Position numbers and translations under genes: made by a program. 64,000 nt of DNA from Selenomonadales bacterium 4137-cl (GTDB taxonomy: Bacteria > Bacillota > Negativicutes > Sporomusales > UBA7701). Numbering within the stretch: the stretch's first letter is position 1; each line of letters begins with the position of its first letter. Location: assembly GCA_032334055.1 (NCBI GenBank), contig JAUOZS010000001.1, positions 904,501 through 968,500 of the forward strand. The letters run 5' to 3'. Under the pieces are notes generated by a model. The model did no database searches. It was not told where the DNA came from and worked only from the letters and a program-made list of their open reading frames with translations. Of the stretch, positions 42,009 through 51,204 are shown piece by piece.

Positions 42009-42034
42009 GGCACCCCGTGCGGGGTGCCTGTTCT
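42009..42034 (+). terminator. Terminator of the uronate operon
   Basis: GGCACCCC/GGGGTGCC (42009-42016 / 42021-42028), loop GTGC, then TGTTCTATT. Confidence 0.75.
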
Positions 42035-42153
42035 ATTGCCTGTCCCGCAAAAATCCGCCCCTGGGCCTACGATATTATGTAAAAAAACGTACTTTAGTCC
42101 CGTTGTTATTATCAAAACCGTATGGTACCCTTAACGTAGGGGAGGTGTAAGCC

Positions 42154-43221
42154 GTGCTGTGGATTACAAGACACCATTTGCTCTCCGAGGTTCAGACCGG
42201 CATGATCCTGGCAAGGCCGGTCGTATCGGACGACATGAGCATCCTGCTCAACGAGAACACCGTCCTTACCGACTCCATGCTTGCCCTGCTCAAAACCTGG
42301 CAAATCCAGTCCCTGTACGTCAAGGAAATCATCCGCGAAGGCGGCCATAACATCTCCGGCTTCGGCTCCGAACAGGAAGCCTTCGGCAGAAACTACGCCG
42401 ACATCGTCCGCACCCTCAAGGATGTCTTCGAAAAGACCCGTTACTTCAAAGAAGTGCCCCTGGGACAGGTGCAGGAACTGGCCGACCAGACGATAGAATC
42501 ACTGGTCAACGCCACCGGCGTCATCAGTCACCTTGCCAGCGTCCGGGCCGCCGACGACTATACCTTTCGCCACTCCCTCAACGTCGGCGTCATTGCCGGG
42601 CTGCTGGCCAAATGGCTGAAATTCAGGGGCAAAGGTCTGCGCGAAATCGTTCTCGCCGGACTCCTCCACGACATCGGCAAAACCCAGGTGCCCCTGGAGA
42701 TACTCAACAAGCCCGGGCCGCTGTCCGGCGAAGAAATGGCCGTCATCGAGGAACACCCGATTAAAGGCTACAAATTGATCGAAGACACCGACCTCATCCC
42801 CCAATCGGTCAAACTGTGCGTACTGCAGCACCACGAGCGCCTCGACGGCAGCGGCTACCCCCTGGCCATCGCCGGCAAAGAAATCGCCGACTACGCCCGC
42901 ATAATCGCCGTCGCCGACGTATATGACGCCATGACCTCCCGGCGCGTCTACCGCGGAGCCCTCACCCCGTTCAGCGTCATCGCCGAAATATTCGCCGAAA
43001 TGTTCATCAGACTCGACCCGGCGGTCGCCCTGCCGTTCATCAGTCATGTGCGCGACTCGCTCGTCGGTTTCCTGGTCCGTCTCTCCGACGGCACGGAAGC
43101 CAGAGTCGTATACCTCGACAAAGATAGACCCGCCCAGCCGGTCGTAAAACTGGCCGGCGGCGACTATATCGATTTGGAGAAGAGGCGGGATCTCACCATC
43201 ACCGAAGTCATCGCTAGCTGA
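42154..43221 (+). CDS. HD-GYP domain protein (probable c-di-GMP phosphodiesterase)
   Basis: 355 aa. The HD site is LLHDIGKTQVPLEIL near residue 173, with HHERLDGSGYP near 230 (GYP motif) and ADVYDAMTSRRVYR. HD-GYP proteins break down cyclic di-GMP. The N-terminal ~125 aa lack a known sensor domain. The GTG start at 42154 follows GGGGAGGTG. It stands alone between terminators and is followed by inverted-repeat element D. Confidence 0.92.
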   Translation: MLWITRHHLLSEVQTGMILARPVVSDDMSILLNENTVLTDSMLALLKTWQIQSLYVKEIIREGGHNISGFGSEQEAFGRNYADIVRTLKDVFEKTRYFKEVPLGQVQELADQTIESLVNATGVISHLASVRAADDYTFRHSLNVGVIAGLLAKWLKFRGKGLREIVLAGLLHDIGKTQVPLEILNKPGPLSGEEMAVIEEHPIKGYKLIEDTDLIPQSVKLCVLQHHERLDGSGYPLAIAGKEIADYARIIAVADVYDAMTSRRVYRGALTPFSVIAEIFAEMFIRLDPAVALPFISHVRDSLVGFLVRLSDGTEARVVYLDKDRPAQPVVKLAGGDYIDLEKRRDLTITEVIAS

Positions 43222-43227
43222 AAACTC

Positions 43228-43425
43228 GGCCGCTGATAATGCCCCGTCTGCGGCGTTGCTCCCCGTCTGCGGCGTTGCTCCTCGGCTGCCATCCTCAGCG
43301 TACGTACGTGTACGCGCGATGCTGCTAAATCGGTCCTGTGCAAACAACGCATCTAAACATTGTCGCTGAGGCAACGGTGGCGTCAGCCTCCGGTGCGCCT
43401 TGCATCCGGAGCATTCTGAGCGGCC
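43228..43425. repeat. Long inverted-repeat intergenic element, copy D (expanded)
   Basis: 198 bp between the HD-GYP gene and a terminator. Outer arms GGCCGCT..ATGC pair with GCAT..AGCGGCC. The left core is duplicated exactly in tandem (CCCCGTCTGCGGCGTTGCT at 43242-43260 and 43261-43279), and the centre carries about 75 extra bases compared with copies A-C. Confidence 0.75.
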
Positions 43426-43447
43426 TCAAACTTGATAAAAAGAACCT

Positions 43448-43471
43448 AAAGGCGGCGGAAGTCGCCTTTTT
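43448..43471 (+). terminator. Terminator after element D
   Basis: AAAGGCG/CGCCTTT (43448-43454 / 43463-43469) then TT and TATAT. Confidence 0.7.
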
Positions 43472-43558
43472 ATATTGTCTTAAAAGGGGGGGAGGGGGGA
43501 GGAGGATTATTCTTTTATGAGGCGAAGGAAATGATAATTTCTTCCGAAGGAGAGAATC

Positions 43559-45169
43559 ATGCGCACCGGCAAACCCTACCTCAACCTCCAGACCAAGATC
43601 GCCATCCTCGTCTGCGGCGTCGTCGCATTGGCGCTTCTGGTCACCAACATTCTCATCACCCGCCATATTGCCGCCACCGTCGAAGCCGGCATCGGCGAGA
43701 ACGCCGCCGACATTGCCCGCATCATGGCCAGGTCGCCGCTCGTCATCGCCAGTTTGGAAGGCGGCCCTGGAACGCCGGACATCCGGGCATTCGCCAAACG
43801 CATCCGCAAAGCCACCAACGTCGAATTCATCGTCGTCATGGACATGAACGGCATCCGCAAGACCCACCCCAACCCGACGATTATCGGCCAGCATTTCGTG
43901 GGCGGCGACGAAGTAGCCGTGCTCAAGGAAGGCCGCGAATACACCTCCGTCGCCAAGGGTACCCTCGGCCTGTCGCTGCGCGCCTTCACTCCCGTCTTCG
44001 CCGCCGACGGCCGCCAGATCGGCGCCGTAGCCGTCGGCATTCTTCTTCACGACATCGAGCGGGAAATCGACCGCGCCCGCTCCATCATCTACCTCGCCGT
44101 CGGCGTGGGTCTGCTGGTCGGGGTCATCGGCGCGCTCGCCCTTGCCGCCAACATCAAGAAAACCATGTTCGGCCTTGAGCCCTTCGCCATCGCCCGTCTC
44201 GTCGAGGAGCGCAACGCCACCCTCCAGTCGGTCCGCGAAGGCATCATCGCCGTCGACAAAGAAGCCCGCATCACCGTCGTCAACGACGAAGCCAAGCGCA
44301 TCCTTAGCAAAGCCGGCCTGGACGTCGACCTCATCGGCCGGAAAGTCACCGAGCGGATCGCCAACACCAGGCTACAGGAAGTGCTCGAAAGCGGCCGGGT
44401 AGAGCTCGATCAGGTGCAGAACATCAACGGCGTGGAAATACTCACCAATCGCATGCCGATAAAGGTCGACGGGCAAGTGGTGGGCGCCATCGCCACCTTC
44501 CGCGACAAAACCGAAATCCGCCTGCTCGCCGAGCAGCTCACCGGCATCCGCGCCTACGCCGAAGCCCTCCGCGCCCAGACCCACGAATTCATGAACAAAC
44601 TTCACGTCATCCTCGGTATGGTCAAAATGGAATGCTATGATCAGCTTGCCGCCTACATCAACAGCATCGCCCAGGCTCGCCGCACCGAAACGGGATTCGT
44701 CACCGCCCAGATCCGCGACCCGGTCCTGGCCGGCTTTCTCCTTGGCAAACTCAGCCGGGCGCGGGAACTGGGAGCGGAACTTGTGCTCGAACCGTCTAGC
44801 TGCCTGCCCGCGCCCGCCGACCCGGAAACCGTCCACGAACTCATCACCATCATCGGCAACCTCGTCGACAACGCCCTCGACGCCGTCGCCAACGCCAACC
44901 GCAAACGGGTCGCGCTCCAAATCGCCTACGAAGGCGGCGAACTGACCATCGCCGTCACCGACAGCGGGCCAGGGATAGATCCCGGCGTCAGCGACGCCGT
45001 CTTCGCCAAAGGGTTCTCCACCAAGGCCGACGACCGCGGACTGGGACTCTACCTCGTCAAATGCAGCCTCGACCGCCTTGGGGGACGCGTCAGCCTCGCC
45101 GCCGGCGACGACGGCGGCGCCCGCTTCACCATCACGATACCTTATCATCCGGTGGAGGGAACAGTATGA
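43559..45169 (+). CDS. Sensor histidine kinase, DcuS/CitA family
   Basis: 536-aa membrane sensor of a two-component system for C4-dicarboxylates. TM1 about 12-33, periplasmic PAS-like domain about 34-175 (with FIVVMDMNGIRKTHP, typical of DcuS/CitA), TM2 about 178-200, cytoplasmic PAS, then the kinase core. The phospho-accepting His lies in RAQTHEFMNKLHVILG, with GNLVDNALDAV (N box), DSGPGID and GLGLYLVK (G boxes). The ATG follows GAAGGAGAG. It overlaps the regulator gene (ATGA), and the neighbours suggest malate sensing. Confidence 0.93.
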   Translation: MRTGKPYLNLQTKIAILVCGVVALALLVTNILITRHIAATVEAGIGENAADIARIMARSPLVIASLEGGPGTPDIRAFAKRIRKATNVEFIVVMDMNGIRKTHPNPTIIGQHFVGGDEVAVLKEGREYTSVAKGTLGLSLRAFTPVFAADGRQIGAVAVGILLHDIEREIDRARSIIYLAVGVGLLVGVIGALALAANIKKTMFGLEPFAIARLVEERNATLQSVREGIIAVDKEARITVVNDEAKRILSKAGLDVDLIGRKVTERIANTRLQEVLESGRVELDQVQNINGVEILTNRMPIKVDGQVVGAIATFRDKTEIRLLAEQLTGIRAYAEALRAQTHEFMNKLHVILGMVKMECYDQLAAYINSIAQARRTETGFVTAQIRDPVLAGFLLGKLSRARELGAELVLEPSSCLPAPADPETVHELITIIGNLVDNALDAVANANRKRVALQIAYEGGELTIAVTDSGPGIDPGVSDAVFAKGFSTKADDRGLGLYLVKCSLDRLGGRVSLAAGDDGGARFTITIPYHPVEGTV

Positions 45170-45870
45170 TAAAAGTCCTCATTGTCGAAGACGACCCAAT
45201 GGTAGCCGAATTCAACCGGCGATACCTCGCCAGGACCGAAGGCTTCGAGCTCGTCGCCGTCGCCTCCTCGGGCGACGAGGCTCTGGACATCATCGCCCGC
45301 GCGAACGTCGACCTCGTCCTCCTCGACATATTCATGCCCGGCAAAACCGGACTCGAATTCCTCGGCGAAATCCGCCGCGCCGGCCGCGGAGTCGACGTCA
45401 TCGTCGTCACCGCCGCCGCCGACCGGGGCAGCATTCAGCAAGCCCTCCAATACGGCGCGGTCGACTACCTCATCAAGCCGTTCGAATTCGAACGGCTCAA
45501 CGCATCGCTGACCGCCTACCGCGAACGGATCAGGCTCATGCGCCGCAGCGACGTCCTCAGCCAGGCCGACCTTGACCGCCGCATCCTTCACAAAGACCTG
45601 CCGGCCCGGGCTGAACTCCCCAAGGGACTCGACCGCAACACCCTGCGCCGCGTCTGGACCCGGATCGCCGCCACCGGCGGCGCCGCCTTCTCCACCGGAG
45701 ACATGGCCAGCGCCGTCGGCATCTCGCGCGTATCGATGCGCAAATACCTCGATTTCCTCACCCGGCAGGGGGTTCTGCACGTCGAAGCCGTGTACGGCGC
45801 CGTCGGCCGGCCGGTCTACAAATACCGCTGCGTCAACGCCGACGAAGCCCTGGTGGCCAGATACTGGTGA
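45166..45870 (+). CDS. Response regulator, DcuR/CitB family
   Basis: 234 aa. The receiver domain has VEDDPMVAE, the phospho-Asp in DLVLLDIFMPGKTG and the conserved Lys in DYLIKPFEFERL. The C-terminal helix-turn-helix is in the FSTGDMASAVGISRVSMRKYL segment. The ATG at 45166 overlaps the kinase stop. It is probably the activator of the symporter gene that follows. Confidence 0.93.
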   Translation: MIKVLIVEDDPMVAEFNRRYLARTEGFELVAVASSGDEALDIIARANVDLVLLDIFMPGKTGLEFLGEIRRAGRGVDVIVVTAAADRGSIQQALQYGAVDYLIKPFEFERLNASLTAYRERIRLMRRSDVLSQADLDRRILHKDLPARAELPKGLDRNTLRRVWTRIAATGGAAFSTGDMASAVGISRVSMRKYLDFLTRQGVLHVEAVYGAVGRPVYKYRCVNADEALVARYW

Positions 45871-45969
45871 CCGTCCCGCTTACATTAGTTACACAACTGT
45901 GATTTTAATTGCAAAAATGTTAACAAACTAACTGAAGATAGCGAAAACCGCGACCCGGGCAGTAATATT

Positions 45970-46021
45970 GAAATGATGAGGGGCTGGCAGTGCTCGCGCC
46001 TAACCTGGCCGGCATCATTTC
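45970..46021 (+). promoter_or_regulatory. Inverted repeat upstream of the anion symporter gene
   Basis: GAAATGATG (45970-45978) and CATCATTTC (46013-46021) form a 9-bp inverted repeat enclosing 34 bases, in the 200-bp gap before the symporter. Candidate operator for the DcuR-type regulator, or a leader hairpin. No clear promoter was recognised in the gap. Confidence 0.4.
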
Positions 46022-46070
46022 ATAACCTGGCGCGCACGGCAGCCCGAAAGAAGATACAGGAGGGTTTAAC

Positions 46071-47495
46071 ATGAACAAAGACCTCGTTCGGGCAATCGTG
46101 ACAGTCGCCGTCGGCGCGGTCATCTGGTTCGCCCCGGTCCCCGCCGGAGTCAAGCCGCAGGCTTGGCACCTGTTCGCCATTTTCGTGTCCACCATCCTCG
46201 GCTTCATACTCCAGCCGCTGCCGATGGGCTCGATAGCCGTCATTAGCCTTACCTTCACCGCCCTCGTCGGCATACTCAAACCGGGCGAAGTGCTCAGCGG
46301 CTTCGCCAACGGCACCATCTGGCTCATCGTCGCCGCCTTCCTCTTCGCCCGCGGCTTCATCAAATCCGGGCTTGGCCGCCGCATCGCCTACAAATTCATG
46401 AGCATCCTCGGCGGCAGCACCTTGTCGCTGGGTTACTCCCTCGTGGCCAGCGACCTTGTCATCAGCATGGCCACCCCCTCCAACACCGCCCGCGCCGGCG
46501 GCATTCTTTTTCCCATCGCCCGCAGCCTCAGCTCCGCCTTCGGCTCCGAACCGGGAGACGCCCCCCGCCGCTTCGGCTCCTACATGATGCAGACCGTCTA
46601 CCAGGGCAACGTCGTCACCTCGGCCATGTTCATGACCGCCATGGCCGGCAACCCCCTATGCGTCGAGCTCGCGCGCAAAACCCTCAACATCAACATAACC
46701 TGGATAGACTGGGCGGTGGCCGCCATCGTCCCCGGCCTCGTCTCGCTTATCGTCGTTCCCTACCTGCTCTACCTCATCTACCCGCCGGAAGTCAAAAAGA
46801 CACCGGAAGCCAAAGAAATCGCCGCCGCCGAACTCGCCAAAATGGGCCCCATGTCAGCGGCGGAAAAAATCGTCGCCGGCGCCTTCGTCCTCGCCCTCGC
46901 CCTGTGGGTTGCCGCCGGCCTTCAAAAGGCCATTCCCTGGGCGCCGAACGTCAACGCCACCATCGTCGCCCTGCTCGCCGTTTCCATCATGCTCGTCACC
47001 AGAGTCCTTGATTGGAAAGACGTCCTTGAGGAAAAAGGCGCCTGGGACACCCTCATCTGGATGGGCACCATCGTCGGCCTGGCCGGCTTCCTCGCCAAAC
47101 TCGGCTTCATCCCCTGGTTCGCCAAATACGTCAGCGCCAACATCGCCGGCGTAGCTTGGGTACCCGCCCTGGCCATCCTCCTCGTCGTCTACATGTACGC
47201 CCACTACGGCTTCGCCAGCCTCACCGCCCATATCACCGCCATGTACGCCGCCTTCACTGCCGTCGCCGTGGCCGCCGGCGCGCCGCCCATGCTGGCCGCG
47301 CTCTCCTTCGCCTTCCTCTCCAACCTCTGCATGTCCCTCACCCACTACGCCGCCGGTCCGTCGCCGATCTTCTTTAACGCCGGCTATCTCGACCAGGGCA
47401 CATGGTGGCGGCTCGGCTTCATCGTTTCGGTGGTAAACCTCGTCATCTGGGCCGGTCTCGGCTCGATGTGGTGGAAAATTCTCGGATTGTGGTAA
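46071..47495 (+). CDS. DASS-family (SLC13/CitT-type) anion symporter
   Basis: 474-aa membrane transporter with about 12 helices. GSIAVISLTFTALVG and MATPSNTARAGGILFPIA carry the SNT-type signature for Na+ and dicarboxylate binding, and SLTHYAAGPSPIFF the second half. The ATG at 46071 follows CAGGAGGG. Lying behind a DcuS/DcuR system and in front of malic enzyme, it is probably a malate or C4-dicarboxylate importer. Confidence 0.9.
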   Translation: MNKDLVRAIVTVAVGAVIWFAPVPAGVKPQAWHLFAIFVSTILGFILQPLPMGSIAVISLTFTALVGILKPGEVLSGFANGTIWLIVAAFLFARGFIKSGLGRRIAYKFMSILGGSTLSLGYSLVASDLVISMATPSNTARAGGILFPIARSLSSAFGSEPGDAPRRFGSYMMQTVYQGNVVTSAMFMTAMAGNPLCVELARKTLNINITWIDWAVAAIVPGLVSLIVVPYLLYLIYPPEVKKTPEAKEIAAAELAKMGPMSAAEKIVAGAFVLALALWVAAGLQKAIPWAPNVNATIVALLAVSIMLVTRVLDWKDVLEEKGAWDTLIWMGTIVGLAGFLAKLGFIPWFAKYVSANIAGVAWVPALAILLVVYMYAHYGFASLTAHITAMYAAFTAVAVAAGAPPMLAALSFAFLSNLCMSLTHYAAGPSPIFFNAGYLDQGTWWRLGFIVSVVNLVIWAGLGSMWWKILGLW

Positions 47496-47528
47496 AACTA
47501 GCCGTACAACAAGACAAGGGGGAGAATT

Positions 47529-48752
47529 ATGAACATCCGGGAAGAAGCGCTCAATATCCGGCGGAAACACCAGGGCATCCTCGGGATGGCGGCCAAAGTG
47601 CCGCTCAAGAACCGGCAAGACCTAAGCATCCTCTATACTCCGGGGGTGGCCGAACCCTGTAAAGACATCAAAGCCGACAAAGACCTCTCCTTCGAAATAA
47701 CCTGCCGCGGCAACATGGTCGCCGTCGTCACCGACGGCACGCGTGTCCTCGGCCTCGGCGACATCGGACCTGAAGCCGGCCTGCCGGTCATGGAAGGCAA
47801 GGCCGTCCTTTTCAAAACCTTCGGCGACATCGACGCCATCCCCATCTGCCTCGACACCAAAGACCCGGACAAGATCATCGAAACCGTCAGACTTCTCCAG
47901 CCCAGTTTCGCCGGCATCAACCTCGAAGACATCTCCTCCCCGAAATGCTACGACATCGAAGACCGGCTGAAAGAAATAATGGACATCCCCGTCTTCCACG
48001 ACGACCAGCACGGCACCGCCATCGCCGCCCTCTCGGCCGTCATCGGCGCCCTCCGCTTCGTCAAAAAAGACATCAAAACGGCGCGGATAATCGTCAACGG
48101 CGCAGGCGCGGCCGGCACCGCCATCGGGCGGCTCCTGGTAAACGCCGGGGCCGCCAACCTCGTCATGGTCGACGTCAAAGGCGCCCTCTACGACGGCATG
48201 GAAGGCCTCAACCGCGTCCAGGCCGAACTGGCCAGGAACACCAACAAAGACAAAAAACAGGGCGACCTGGCCGCCTTCGCCCAAGGGGCCGACGTCCTCA
48301 TCGGCGTCTCGGGCCCGGGCCTCTTTACCAAAGAAATCATCGCCGCCATGGCCAAAGACGCGATCGTCTTCGGTATGGCCAACCCCGTCCCGGAAACCAC
48401 CTACGCCGACGCCAAGGCGGCGGGAGCCAGGGTGGCGGGGACGGGGCGCTCGGACGCCCCTAACCAGGTTAACAATGTCACCGTCTTCCCCGGCATCTTC
48501 CGGGGGGCTTTGGACGTAAGGGCGCGCCAGATCAACGAAGAGATGAAGCTGGCGGCGGCCTACGCCATCGCCGACCTGCTCCCCGAGAAAGACCTGAGGG
48601 AAGACTTCGTCCTCGTCGACGCCTTCGACCCGCGGGTAGCGCCGGCCGTGGCCGCGGCGGTCGCTAAAGCGGCCATCGAAACCGGCGTGGCGCGGGTGAA
48701 GGCCGACCCGGAAGAAATACGCGCCCGCACCGCCGCCAGGGTGGGGCGGTAG
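47529..48752 (+). CDS. NAD(P)-dependent malic enzyme (oxaloacetate-decarboxylating)
   Basis: 407-aa enzyme converting malate to pyruvate, CO2 and NAD(P)H. YTPGVAEPCKDI, GDIGPEAGLPVMEGKAVLFK, FHDDQHGTAIAALSAV and the NAD-binding NGAGAAGTAIGRLL are the usual motifs, with ATP-independent short form length. The ATG follows GGGGGAG. It completes the sense-import-decarboxylate malate module. Confidence 0.94.
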   Translation: MNIREEALNIRRKHQGILGMAAKVPLKNRQDLSILYTPGVAEPCKDIKADKDLSFEITCRGNMVAVVTDGTRVLGLGDIGPEAGLPVMEGKAVLFKTFGDIDAIPICLDTKDPDKIIETVRLLQPSFAGINLEDISSPKCYDIEDRLKEIMDIPVFHDDQHGTAIAALSAVIGALRFVKKDIKTARIIVNGAGAAGTAIGRLLVNAGAANLVMVDVKGALYDGMEGLNRVQAELARNTNKDKKQGDLAAFAQGADVLIGVSGPGLFTKEIIAAMAKDAIVFGMANPVPETTYADAKAAGARVAGTGRSDAPNQVNNVTVFPGIFRGALDVRARQINEEMKLAAAYAIADLLPEKDLREDFVLVDAFDPRVAPAVAAAVAKAAIETGVARVKADPEEIRARTAARVGR

Positions 48753-48801
48753 AAGCAGCGGGATTGTATCAGGCAGGTCCCGGCAACTCAAAGAACGCAA
48801 G

Positions 48802-48832
48802 AAGGCCGAGGGTTACTCCTTCGGCCTTTACA
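48802..48832 (+). terminator. Terminator of the malate operon
   Basis: AAGGCCGA/TCGGCCTT (48802-48809 / 48821-48828), then TACATT. Confidence 0.65.
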
Positions 48833-49091
48833 TTCCTATAATTCCTCGCTTGCCCTTACTGCAAAATAGCCTTTACCCGAATCAGCGCGCAGGAATGATC
48901 CCGCCGACGTAGAAACAAACAGACAAAACAGGCTTCAGGCCTATCGGCGCCAGCCAAGCTTACCTGCCCGCGGGCGACGCCTTGCGGCGTTCGCCGGTAG
49001 CGGACAGGCTGCCCGGCTTGTTTGCGGCGCAACGGCGGAAATATGGAGCCGTTTGTGGTTGCGACAAGAACAAAGGGAGAGGATTAACACC
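48833..49091 (+). other. Gap before the second chemoreceptor
   Basis: No gene found on either strand. It includes a G+C-rich foldable stretch (about 48960-49030, with GGCGACGCC/GGCGTTCGCC) upstream of the chemoreceptor. I compared it with the cyclic-di-GMP riboswitch pattern and did not find the conserved bases. The promoter is not clear. Confidence 0.4.
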
Positions 49092-49958
49092 ATGAATGCA
49101 GGAACCGAGACCACCGGCCGCCGCTCGGCGGCGGAAATTCTCCACATGTTCGCCGAAATCGCTCCGTACCTGAACAACGCCGTCGCCGGCGATATCGGCG
49201 TGTCGGTCATCAAAGACGGAGTATACATCGCCTACGCGCCCGCCGACTCGCTGAACCTCGGCAACAAGGTCGGCGACCCCGTAAAAGGCAAGGTAAGCCT
49301 CAGATGCCTGCAAACCGGCGAGACCATCTCGGAAATCGTCACGCGGGAGAAATCCGCCTACGGGATACCCTACGCCGCCTGCGCCCTGGCGATCAAGGAC
49401 GGCGACAAAGTGGTCGGCTGCGTCACCACCACCCAGAACATCGACAAACAGGAAAAAATCCAGGCTGCGGCCAGCGATCTGGCCTCCTCGGCCGAAGAAC
49501 TCACCGCCGGCATGCAGCAGCTCGCGGCCGGCGCCCAGACCGTAGCCTCGGCCAGCCACGACCTGGGCAAACTCGGCCAGGAACTGGCCGGCGCCGCCAA
49601 ACAGACGGATGACATTGTCGCCTTCATCAAAAACATCGCCGACCAGACCAACCTGCTGGGACTAAACGCCGCCATCGAAGCAGCCAGGGTAGGCGAACTG
49701 GGCCGCGGCTTCGGGGTGGTTGCCGAGGAAGTCCGTAAACTCGCCACCGCCAGCTCGGAATCGGTCAAAGAAATCACCACCGCGCTCAAGACCATCCAGA
49801 AATCGGTTAACGCCCTTGCGGACAAAAGCGGCACCATCGACGGCAATATCAACTCCCAGTCCGTCTCCATCCAGGAAATGGCCAAAGCCAGCCAGACGCT
49901 CGCCGCCCTTGCCAGCGAACTCACCCAAGTGGCCGCGGCACTATACGACAACCGTTGA
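49092..49958 (+). CDS. Soluble methyl-accepting chemotaxis protein, paralogue of 23490
   Basis: 288 aa without membrane segments. N-terminal sensor (about 12-115; [26 protein letters not shown] and [14 protein letters not shown]) and a C-terminal coiled-coil with the tip [20 protein letters not shown] and [14 protein letters not shown]. The start is ATG 49092 after GGGAGAGG; the frame is open to 49053. It resembles the receptor at 23490-24329 but has its own Cys-rich sensor ([15 protein letters not shown]). It may sense a cytosolic or redox signal. Confidence 0.92.
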   Translation: MNAGTETTGRRSAAEILHMFAEIAPYLNNAVAGDIGVSVIKDGVYIAYAPADSLNLGNKVGDPVKGKVSLRCLQTGETISEIVTREKSAYGIPYAACALAIKDGDKVVGCVTTTQNIDKQEKIQAAASDLASSAEELTAGMQQLAAGAQTVASASHDLGKLGQELAGAAKQTDDIVAFIKNIADQTNLLGLNAAIEAARVGELGRGFGVVAEEVRKLATASSESVKEITTALKTIQKSVNALADKSGTIDGNINSQSVSIQEMAKASQTLAALASELTQVAAALYDNR

Positions 49959-49977
49959 TCCGCGAACAGCCAGACAA

Positions 49978-50018
49978 GCAGAGGGCAACACGCCGACCGC
50001 CGGCGGGTTGCCCTCTGC
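49978..50018. terminator. Hairpin between convergent genes
   Basis: GCAGAGGGCAAC (49978-49989) pairs with GTTGCCCTCTGC (50007-50018). No strong T-tract on either strand. It probably serves as a weak bidirectional terminator. Confidence 0.5.
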
Positions 50019-50027
50019 TCGCGGAAC

Positions 50028-50843
50028 CTATTTCGTCCGCAACGCGTTATACGAAGCGGCGGAAGTGTGGGCGATGAAACTGCTGGCGTATGCCTCCGGC
50101 CGGAGGGTTGTCGCGAAAACGCTGATAAGAATCTTGTCCCGACCGTCGTCGACGATGCCGACATCGCACAGCAATCCGGGCAGCGAGCCCACCTTGTGCA
50201 TCACCCTGCTTCTTTGCATGAAGCGGGGAATCTCCTCCCGGAAAACGGTATTCGCCAGCTCCTCTTTCAGAATCGCCGACATTTCCTTGCCGAGATAAGC
50301 TTCGTTGTAAATCGTTTCGAATACCGTCGCCATTTCGCGGGGCGTCGTCACGCTGTGGTACCCGTAGCGGTTAAAAGCCTCGCCGCTGTTGACCCTCGTG
50401 TGGGTCAGGCGCAGATCGGCAAGCACCCTGGTCAGGGCATCCGGCTTGCGGGCGGCGATCTCGTCGAGGAGGCGGTAAAATGACGGGTTGTCGCTCGTCA
50501 CCATCATCGCCTTGATCGCCCGGTCATACTCGCGCCGCTGCACCGGAGCCGCTTCAGAGTACAGGTAGCGATAAACGGCCAGGGCCACGACCAGCTTGTT
50601 GGTCGAGGCAGTCGGGAAAATCTTATCCGCATTTACCCCTACCGTCCGGCCGTCCCCGAGATTTTTGACGAAAACCCCAGCCTGCCCGTCGAACCGCTCG
50701 ACCGCCAAGTGGATGCTCCGCGCCGGATCGGTCGGCGCGCCCCCCGCCTGCGGCTCCGGCGCAGGCTTCGGGGCAGGCGGCGCCTGTGCGCAGGCCGACA
50801 AAAACACCGTTAGCAGCAAAGCCAAACACAATCGTTTATTCAT
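50028..50843 (-). CDS. Beta-lactamase-fold (class A-like) serine hydrolase lipoprotein
   Basis: 271 aa. Signal peptide with lipobox LSACA, a Pro/Ala-rich linker, then the class A fold: active-site STNK (FPTASTNKL) near residue 85, TSDNPSF (SDN loop) and KVG (HKVGSLPG, the KTG triad). Glu-166, which is essential for classical lactamase activity, is not clearly placed, so it may be a penicillin-interacting or peptidase-type enzyme rather than a resistance factor. The start is ATG 50843 after GAGGTGG. Confidence 0.8.
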   Translation of the reverse strand: MNKRLCLALLLTVFLSACAQAPPAPKPAPEPQAGGAPTDPARSIHLAVERFDGQAGVFVKNLGDGRTVGVNADKIFPTASTNKLVVALAVYRYLYSEAAPVQRREYDRAIKAMMVTSDNPSFYRLLDEIAARKPDALTRVLADLRLTHTRVNSGEAFNRYGYHSVTTPREMATVFETIYNEAYLGKEMSAILKEELANTVFREEIPRFMQRSRVMHKVGSLPGLLCDVGIVDDGRDKILISVFATTLRPEAYASSFIAHTSAASYNALRTK

Positions 50844-50852
50844 CGCCGCCAC

Positions 50853-51204
50853 CTCACCACCGCCCCCGGAGGAAAAAAAGCTCCGAGGACGAATAATAGC
50901 AACAACACACCGGCATTGCCCGGACGAGCCGGGCAGCCGCCTCTAAAGTGTGGCTGCCCGGCCCGGAAAATATACCGGACCCGGCGGCGGCAAATACTTC
51001 AATACCCGGCTGGGTCTTGTGCGTGGCGCCGGCAGCGTTCAATTTCCGGATAGTATTTTATCATTCCGGTCAGTCCACAGCCACTACGCCAGTCACCTTC
51101 AGACCGAGTGCATGCGTACCGTCCGACCGGCCGTATGACGGACAGGACGCCACCGCAGCCAGCTAACAGGGGGCGGCATCATAGAATTGCAAGGAGGAGA
51201 ATGC
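50853..51204 (+). other. Gap upstream of the CoA-transferase gene
   Basis: No gene found on either strand. A 10-bp hairpin CCGGGCAGCC/GGCTGCCCGG lies at 50929-50961, without a T-tract. I see no clear promoter. The ribosome site AAGGAGGAG directly precedes the ATG at 51205. Confidence 0.5.

Noticed and set aside
48833..49091. Cyclic-di-GMP riboswitch before the second chemoreceptor
   Set aside because: The gap folds and chemoreceptors often have such leaders, but the conserved bases of the GEMM motif are not there.
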